From assembly GCF_947179515.1 (NCBI RefSeq), contig NC_067472.1, positions 78,011,684 through 78,075,683 on the forward strand: a stretch of DNA of 64,000 bases, given 5' to 3'. Source of the DNA: Apodemus sylvaticus. Its lineage: Eukaryota; Chordata; Mammalia; Rodentia; Muridae. The notes beneath the pieces are model-generated. The model worked only from the letters and a program-made list of their open reading frames with translations. It searched no databases and was not told the origin of the DNA. Shown one piece after another: positions 56,705 through 64,000 of the stretch (the stretch's first letter is position 1; each line of letters begins with the position of its first letter). Made by a program: the position numbers and the translations under genes.

Positions 56705-57560
56705 ATGTCTGTGTGTGTGTGCATATCTGTGTGTGTATATGTGTGTGTGTACATGTCTCTGTGTGTGCATGTCTGTGTGTGTGTATGTGCACATGGGTAT
56801 GTGCACATGAGTGCAGTTGCCCTCAGAAGCTAGAGGTGCCACACATCCTGGACCTGGAGTTACAGACAGTTGTGAACCACCGCATGGGCACTGGAAGCCT
56901 TCTCTCCAGCTCCTGCCATCATTCTTAATGTGATGTACCTCTTTGTTTTCATTTGCCTTGTTTTGTCATCTGTAAAATGGGATGATAGTAACGTGAGCCT
57001 GTTAAAACTCTTCTCAGAATTAAATGAGGAATTACACGCAGAGATAGCCCTTGATTGGTATACGGTAAGAGCTCAGTAAATGATAGTTCCTTTCCTCTTC
57101 ATCCCATATTACAGAGAAGGTGTTGGGCAGGCACCAGAGACCTGCTCATCAGTGAGGCTGGGTGGGGTTTGGCCCCGCCACCACAGGTATCCATTTCTGA
57201 GTAGCATTAGAGGAGTGAAGTTCAGCCTTGCCACGGCTGTTGTTCTCTTGGTCACAGGCCTTGTGTGTTGTCCCTGGGGGTTCCTACTTTCTGCGCGTCA
57301 TCACCTCCAGCCCTGCTTTGGTCTAGAAGCCCACTCATTCTCTGGTCACATCCCTGATGCACACACGCTGTGCCCTCCCCTGGGATTCTCCTTCTTCCCC
57401 ACTCTACCCTGGTCCATGTCACTGGAGTACCTGTTGCTGCATGCTAGTTTTTTCTTGATGGGAACTATACCTTCTTAATCCCCTTCCTCCAGATTCTGAT
57501 CTGAGCCACTGGACTCAGATGGCTGAAAGGTGACAGAGCCCCGGAAATGTCTCATGGGTC
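54960..57560. other. Region downstream of Bcl7c
   Basis: Mostly unique sequence; a (GT)n with AT/GC interruptions at 56668-56803. It could be intron of a longer Bcl7c isoform, as described for human BCL7C, but no exon could be identified. Confidence 0.5.
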
Positions 57561-57592
57561 TTAGTTTCATTTTCTTATCCTTATCCTTTCCA

Positions 57593-57612
57593 TTTCTTTC
57601 TTTTTTTCTTTT

Positions 57613-57697
<85 letters not shown>

Positions 57698-57895
57698 GTT
57701 TGTTTGTTTCTTTCTTTCTTTCTTTTTTTGGTTTTTTGGTTTTTTGGATTTGTTTTTTTTGAGACAGGGTTTCTCTGTGTAGCCTTGGCTGTCCTGGAAC
57801 TCACTCTGTAGACCAGGCTGGCCTCGAAATCAGAAATCCACCTGCTTCTGCCTCCCAAGTGCTGGGATTACAGGCGTGCGCCACCACTGCCCGGC
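57593..57895 (-). mobile_element. (CTTT)n microsatellite and B1 SINE
   Basis: About 130 bases of (CTTT)n, then a B1 from about 57740 to 57895. Confidence 0.95.
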
Positions 57896-57999
57896 TATCC
57901 TTTCCATTTCTTGTGCTCATCAGTGTCCCCATCCCCTGGGAATGGGGATTCCCGAGCGAGCGTGTCCTAAGTCTGCATCCTGTCATTATGTAGCTCTGT

Positions 58000-58480
58000 T
58001 AGTCAGGGTTCTCTAGAGGACACAGCTGACTGAATATATGTAAAGGTAATTTAGTAGAATGACCTCTAAGCTGTTGTCCACTTAGTTCAGCAATGGCTGT
58101 CTCCCAGTGGAAGGTTCTAGAATCCAGTAATTGTTCAGTACATGAAGCTGAGATGTCTCAGGTGGTGTTCAATATATTCAGGAACCCCAAAGAAGTAGAC
58201 TTTAATGCCAGTGAAGGGATGGACTTGCCAGGGACAGTGAGGACAAGAAAGCAAAAAAACCTTCTTCTCTGACCTTTATATAGGCTGCCACCAGGAGGAA
58301 TGGCACAGATATAGGATGGGTCTTCCCACCTCAAATGATCTAACTAGCAAAAATCCCTTGCACATGTATCCAGCCACTTGGGTTTTAGTTAATTCACAGA
58401 TGACAAATTGCCAACCAAGAATAGCCACAGGTCTACCATTTATCAGCTTGACACACAATCATATCTCCTTATGTCAATTT
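58000..58480 (+). repeat. Old rodent interspersed repeat
   Basis: It opens TTAGTCAGGGTTCTCTAGAG and includes GTAGACTTTAATGCC. A related copy (TTGGTTAGGGTTCTGCAGTG) starts near 30411, and similar internal text (GAAGTAG near 30550) recurs there. Family name not resolved. Confidence 0.5.
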
Positions 58481-58616
58481 CCAAATGAAAACAGTAACCA
58501 GACCGTAATAATAACTTAAACATGTACAACCACAATTCATTATATATTTTAGAATAGGTAGCAATGTCCCTTGAGGCAAATTCCTTTAGTATCTCATAAC
58601 TTAAATATGAGAACCA

Positions 58617-58825
58617 TTGCCGGGCGGTGGCGGCACATGCCTGTAATCCCAGCACTCTGGGAAGCAGAGGCAGGCAGATTTTTGAGTTCAAGGCCAGCCT
58701 GGTCTACAGAGTGAGTTCCAGGACAGGCAGGGGTTATACAGAGAAAACCTGTCTCGAAAAACCAAAATTCAAAAAAAAAAAAAAAAAAGAAAAGAAAAAG
58801 AAAAAGAAAAGAAAAGAGAGAGAGA
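58617..58825 (+). mobile_element. B1 SINE with A/G-rich tail
   Basis: GCCGGGCGGTGGCGGCACAT to a poly-A and GAAAA-rich tail. Confidence 0.9.
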
Positions 58826-60125
58826 ACCATTGATATTATCTCAATTGATGTTATGTTGTATGATAATGAAATTCAGTGAAGAAAACACAAATATCTGTGC
58901 AAACAGATTCTTGCCAAAATATAGGCCAGATAGAGCTAAAGGGAGATCTGGGAACCCCTCGCCTCCCTGCATCTTCCAAGTCCTTGATGGTGACAGTTGT
59001 TCTTGATATTCAATAATGGTTTTGGTTCACTATTTCCGTGGTAGAGAGGCAGCTCTAAAGATTCCCACATAGCCTTTCCAACCGTAATAGCCCTCACTCC
59101 ACAGGACGGGGGACTAGTGTGAGAATTCTGCCAACTTCTAAGTATAACTATCCTGATTATACATTCTGGTACTCGGGAAATAACCACAGGATAAATTCAG
59201 GGACTCCCTAGACCTACTATGTGTCAGACTTCAGCCTAAACTCCACTAATCACCTGGCCTCCCTAAGCTCCGACTTTAACTGGAGGGCCACAGTGTTTCT
59301 AGGGATTTCCCAGAACCAGTGTCAATTCAGAACAGTATCCAATAGACCCCAGAAAGTCTGATAGTTTCCTTCCCCCAGTGTACAGTTCCCTTCTAAAAGG
59401 CCATAGGTCCCTCTGGGGAAGGACAGGAGGAAGACTAACAGTAAAACTTGTAGGTGTCTTATCAAAGTCCTTACTCAGTGGAACTTGGCCACTTCCTTAT
59501 TCAAGGAGTCCTGGGTCTGCAAGCTGACTCCACTCTAGAAATTGGTTTACAGGCTGAGATTACCTCTTGACCATGATTTAATGTAGCCTTTTATTTGTTT
59601 GAGAAATTTCCTGCTTATATAGGTCAAAGGAAAACACAATAGGCTTCCTATTTGTTTCATGCCTGGAAACACCATAGTTGGTTAGCCAGGACCTAAGTCA
59701 TACAAGTCATGCCAAAATAAAATTCACTTTGCCTGCGCTGATCACTACGGGGCAGGCTATTAGATCATTGCTTTGTCTGTGTTGCCCATCAAGAGCTATG
59801 ATCACCTTGCCTTAATTCATTCATCCACTGAGCAGCAGTGTCCCCAACCCTTAGGTCTGGCACAAGGAAAAGGGCAAGAACAAAACTCTTCAAATGTGCT
59901 GGTGGCCCTCTCACCAGTTTCGTCTTATAGGATTGCTAAAGGGCGTGTCTTCTGGGCCTTCCCATTGTGGAGGATTAGGTTTACACTGTGTATCCACTCT
60001 AGCACTGCAATTCCCTGAGCCTTAAAATCCCCATCAACACTAAGCCAAGGGGTATCAGGCATCTTCAAGTCTTTCAGTAGGCCATCTTTTGATAGATGTT
60101 TCAACCAACCAATCAAACTTTGAAG

Positions 60126-60300
60126 CCTGTTTAGACACTGTTCCACTGCTGTGAAGAGACACTGTGACACAGGCAACTCCTACAAAAGAGAAAGCATTTA
60201 ACTATGGTCTTGATCCTCTTTTCAGAGGGTTCGTCTGTTCTCGTCATGGTGGGGAGCACGGTGGCAGGCCCAGTGCTGGAGAAGTAATCCAGAGCCAGGT
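60126..60300 (-). repeat. Rodent medium-reiteration repeat, inverse of the 25.5-kb copy
   Basis: Starts CACTGTTCCACTGCTGTGAA and continues through a CATTTAACTATGG and CATGGTGGGGAGCACGGTGG segment. Confidence 0.55.
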
Positions 60301-61530
60301 GGGGGAGCATGGAGTGGTGTCACTGCAGTCCCTTCTACCTGGCCCCAGTTCCTGAATAACAACATGGAAATTTTTACATATGAAAAACTGCCTAGGCCAT
60401 AAGCTTGCATTGTTCCCTGACCAGCTCATAACTCATAGGACCTGTTTATTTGAGTCTGCGTGTGCCACATGGCTGGCTACCTCCCCTCAGTTTCATGTCT
60501 CTGTCTCCTCAGCCTGGGCAGGGAGTCTCCCACACCTGACTAATTCCCCAGAGTTCCTCTTTCTTTATCAGAACGCCTACCTCTTTTTCTCTGCCTTTTG
60601 CTAATAGGCCATCAGCTTTTTGATTGACAGGTGATTCTTCCACACAGTACACAAGAAATTCTCTCTACATCTCTCCCTTTTAGTTAGGCTCTTTCTCTAG
60701 CATCAGTAAACAGCATATGATAAGAACTCTCATGATAACCATCAGGTAAGAATTACACTCACTAAGTCCTGTCCGTTTGTATTTAGCAACCTTGGAAAAA
60801 GTACTCTATTATCTGTACTGTCTTGGTGAGTTAGAGTTCTGTACATAAATCATTTTCTATCAAAACTTGCATTTAGAAACTTAAGAGTAGCTTCTTAGAC
60901 TGTAAAACATTTTTTCAAATCCTAAACAATTTAAGCTTACTTAAGACTATAACTGTCTAGTCTTCAGCCCTATCAGAGACCTGAGAAGGAATAAAATTAC
61001 CTGAGTATACAGGAAGTGCAGATCAAGCAGCTTCCAAACCTATAGACGTGACAGACAGCTGGCTGCCTGGACAGTCACGTGACACTTCCCTAAGTTACTT
61101 CACCCACCTTCAGCCGTCTTGTTCAGAACACCTGGCAGACCAACTGTTCTGTGAAGCAGGAATTACGAAGGACTGCCTACCCTGTCCTTGAGAAGCTCAG
61201 TTGACTTCCCTGCATCCAGTTTGTCCAGTTTGTCCAGCACACAGTGAGCAGCTGGGGCAAGGGCAGGTTCTTGCCCGTGGCTTGTTTGTCATGTTTGAGG
61301 CAGACTCTATAACGAGGGTCTCAGTGTCCATCATCTTCTTGGAAATAGAAGCGGGTGCTGCCAGGATATGACAGCTCTGTCAAGAAACGGCCTTTTATTA
61401 AGAAAACATCTTTAAGTGCCATTTTCTGTAGATCTCTCAGAGTGTTTAAAGACTATCTGTAGTTTATCTGAATGGACAAACATTGCTTGTTCCTAGCTAC
61501 TTAACTATCTGTTGAACCTAGAAATTGTTT
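60300..61530. other. Unrecognised, probably repeat-derived sequence
   Basis: No usable open frame or splice structure. The style (for example the TTGATTGACAGGTGATTC segment) suggests decayed interspersed-repeat material, but I cannot name it. Confidence 0.3.
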
Positions 61531-62135
61531 TGTTTTGTTTTGTTTTGTTTTGTTTGTTTTTGAGACAGGGTTTCTCTGTATAGCCCTGGTTGTCCTGGAA
61601 CTCACTCTGTAGACCAGGCTGGCCTTGAGCTCAGAAATCCACCTGCCTCTGCCTTCCAAGTGCTGGGATTAAAGGCGTGCGCCACCACCACCGAAAATTT
61701 CTTTTTTCTTTTTTCTTAGATTTATTTATTTATTTTATGTATATGAGTATTCTGTAGCTGTCTCAGACACACAGAAGAGGGCGTCGGATCCCATTACAGA
61801 TGGTTGTGAGCCACCGTGCAGTTGCTGAGAATTGAACTCAGGACCTCTGGAAGAACAGTCAGTGCTCATAACCGCTGAGTCATCTCTCCAGCCCCCTAAC
61901 TTGCATTTTTTGTTTTTGTAAACAGTTTCTTTTGATTGTTTGTTTGTTTTTTTAGTTTTTGGGGGTTTTTTTTGGGTTTTTTGGATTTGGTTTTTTCAAG
62001 ACAGGGTTTCTCTGTATAGCCCTGGCTGTCCTGGAACTCACTCTGTAGACCAGGCTGGCCTCAAACTCAGAAATCTGCCTGCCTCTGCCTCCTAGAATGC
62101 TGGGATTACAGGCGTGAGCCACCACCGCCCGGCTG
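61530..62135 (-). mobile_element. B1, B2, B1 SINE cluster
   Basis: B1 at about 61560-61695 after a (TTTTG)n, B2 at 61715-61897, B1 at 61985-62135. Confidence 0.9.
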
Positions 62136-62139
62136 TAAA

Positions 62140-63140
62140 TAGTTTCTAATTGCAGTTTTTAAAAGGACTAGAACTTAATATTTCATTCTTAAGAATTACA
62201 TAAGTACAATACCTGCAACAAGTTGAAACATATATATGTACGTGTTATAGGTATATAATGTATATATGTATATATAAACATAATTATGCTATATATATAT
62301 TACACACATATATACATATATACACACACACACATATATATAGTATATTGTAGCAAAATATGGCCTTAAATTTGAATCATTGGACAAAACCCATACCAAT
62401 GTAAAGATATTTGGCTTGCTAACGTTCTTTGGCCTAAAGGCAGATTTAATAATATCCTGTTTTATCCTGTTATTCCTCTGCCCCCCATTTGTTTCTTTTC
62501 ATCCCCTCTCCCCCATTTTCCTTTTCACCCCTTTCCCCATTATTTCCCCTTAGATAGAGGAAGGGAAAGAAAGAAAAGGGGAAATCATTGGCTCTAACTC
62601 CCTTACTTTGTCTCCTCCCTGACCAAGACCATTAACAACTCGTAGACAACTCCCTCTTAACATCTACCATCCAACAAACAACCACAAGGCATCCACCCCA
62701 CTTCTTGGGGATAGGGGCATTGCTCTCATAAAATTGCTTCCTGCTGTCTGAGTGCATAGCTTTCTTTTGGAGACCCAAAGAAAACTGGGAAATTAGCCAG
62801 TCTTAAGAACACTAGCTGTGGGCTGGAGAGATGGCTCAGCCATCAAAGGCTGGGCTCACAACCAAAAATATAAGAACGCTATCTGTAACATCTGTTGTCC
62901 CGTCTCTGTGTTCTGTGAAAGTTCAGGGCTTAAATGGTGTCCTGCTTAGAACAGTCTGAGAGGCTGGGCCGACTTGGGTCAGCAGCTTTGAAGCTGTCCT
63001 GGAAGCAAGTTTTGATGAAACAGCTATTGAGGTCATCTGAGGTTGGATGAAGGAGGGTGCTGGAATAAGTGGGTCCTACCTAGCATCTTAGCATCCTTTC
63101 ACCATCCCTGAGGGTGAATCTTGGCATGGTTGGTTGTTTT
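62140..63140. other. AT-rich and unrecognised sequence with TA/TG microsatellite
   Basis: A (TA)/(CA)-type microsatellite at about 62228-62345, then pyrimidine-rich sequence and a B2 5' fragment at 62820-62845. No gene seen. Confidence 0.5.
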
Positions 63141-63144
63141 TTTA

Positions 63145-63320
63145 AAGATTTATTTTACGTATGAGCATACTGTAGCTGTCTTCAGACACTCCAGAAGAGG
63201 GCATCAGATCCCCATTACAGATGGTTGTGACCACCATGTGGTTGCTGGGAATTGAACTCAGGACCTCTAGAAGAGCAGTCAGTGCTCTTAACTTCGGAGC
63301 CAATCTCTCCAGCTCCCATC
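63145..63320 (-). mobile_element. B2 SINE
   Basis: GGGAATTGAACTCAGGACCT near 63247, ending in CCAATCTCTCCAGCTCCC. Confidence 0.9.
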
Positions 63321-63401
63321 ATGGTTGTTTTAACTGCATTGGTGTCTGTAAACATATGAACTTTCGCAGGTAATAGACATTTCTGCATTAACATATCTAT
63401 G

Positions 63402-63590
63402 TGGCCGGGTGTGGTGGCACACACCTTTAATCCCAGCACTTGGGAGGCAGAGGCAGGAAGATTTCTGAGTTTGAGGCCAGCCTGGTCTACAGAGTGAGTT
63501 CCAGGAAGCCAGAGCTACACAAAGAAACCCTGTCTGAAAAACCAAAAAAACCAAAACAAACAAATAAAAAACCAAAACCAAAAACATATG
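63402..63590 (+). mobile_element. B1 SINE
   Basis: GGCCGGGTGTGGTGGCACAC to an (AAACC)n tail. Confidence 0.9.
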
Positions 63591-64000
63591 TATGAAATGT
63601 ATGGTATGCCCAATCAGCTAAAGAAGATTTTACTTACTCTGCTCTCTGTACGAGCAGGTAAGCCATCTGTCTTACTTTTATAACTTAGTTTAGATTGTAT
63701 AATCAAACTAATATCAGTTTGACATGAGGACTCTGTACCCCACAAGATTTCCTGGCCCTGCTTAGCTGACGCACTGACTGGAGACATTTCCTGTCTCAGC
63801 CAGTCCCAGAGCGGCCTGTGGAGAGGGTCTGCATTCGTGTTTCCTGTTTTGTTGGTCTTCTTGATTCCTTTCATGTCTGCAGCCAGGATCTTCAGGGGGC
63901 TCACCCTGGTCAAATCTGATTTTTATTCATTTTGAAGGAATCCATAGCTTTTCTTCTCCTGTTGAGACCAAGACAAAACCTCTTCTCCAGTGTAACATTT
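63560..64000. other. Right window end, no gene recognised
   Basis: Unique-looking sequence; a 99-codon minus-strand frame here shows no recognisable domain. Confidence 0.4.

Noticed and set aside
56457..56928. Cys/Val- or His/Thr-rich frames around the GT microsatellite
   Set aside because: Microsatellite translation in all frames; not genes.
57475..57858. Lys/Glu-rich or Phe/Leu-rich frames
   Set aside because: CTTT microsatellite plus B1 read in frame.
60300..63140. Possible endogenous retrovirus
   Set aside because: Sequence style suggests decayed repeat material, but no paired LTRs, primer-binding site or viral open frames could be supported.

Overview
This is vertebrate nuclear DNA from a murine rodent. 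It holds spliced genes with GT-AG introns, CpG-island promoters and dense B1 and B2/B3-type SINEs in both orientations, plus microsatellites typical of mouse-like genomes. Gene content and order match the rodent segment Fbxl19 - Ctf2 - Ctf1 - Bcl7c (mouse chromosome 7 region, from memory). Several coding differences from the house-mouse proteins as I remember them suggest a related murine species rather than Mus musculus itself; this is memory-based and not proven.

Layout. (1) About 1-20.5 kb, minus strand: Fbxl19. All ten coding exons could be joined into exactly 674 codons plus stop (CXXC zinc finger, PHD finger, acidic-serine linker, F-box, leucine-rich repeats). Its CpG-island promoter lies at about 19.6-20.5 kb. 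(2) 20.8-21.8 kb: a non-coding array of inverted ACTACA/TGTAGT motifs, half of them carrying an AAGATGG (YY1-like) tail, upstream of Fbxl19. This is the most unusual structure in the window. (3) 21.8-34.3 kb: intergenic, SINE- and microsatellite-rich. (4) 34.4-42.65 kb, plus strand: Ctf2 (neuropoietin), three coding exons, 204 aa. (5) 42.6-48.4 kb, minus strand: Ctf1 (cardiotrophin-1), three coding exons, 205 aa, convergent with Ctf2 and with interleaved poly(A) signals. (6) 51.0-54.95 kb, plus strand: Bcl7c, six coding exons, with a miR-762-like hairpin antisense to its start codon and an apparent one-base C-tract frameshift in the last exon. (7) 55-64 kb: no gene recognised; old interspersed repeats, SINEs and simple repeats.

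How the genes relate. Ctf1 and Ctf2 are a tail-to-tail pair of IL-6-family cytokine genes, probably an ancient duplication. Fbxl19 (CpG-DNA-binding F-box protein) and Bcl7c (BAF/SWI-SNF accessory subunit) are unrelated housekeeping-type chromatin genes with CpG-island promoters flanking the cytokine pair. A recurring ZNF143/Staf-like motif (ACTACA..TCCC) appears upstream of Fbxl19, in an Fbxl19 intron and in Ctf1 intron 1, which makes it a candidate regulatory theme across the locus.
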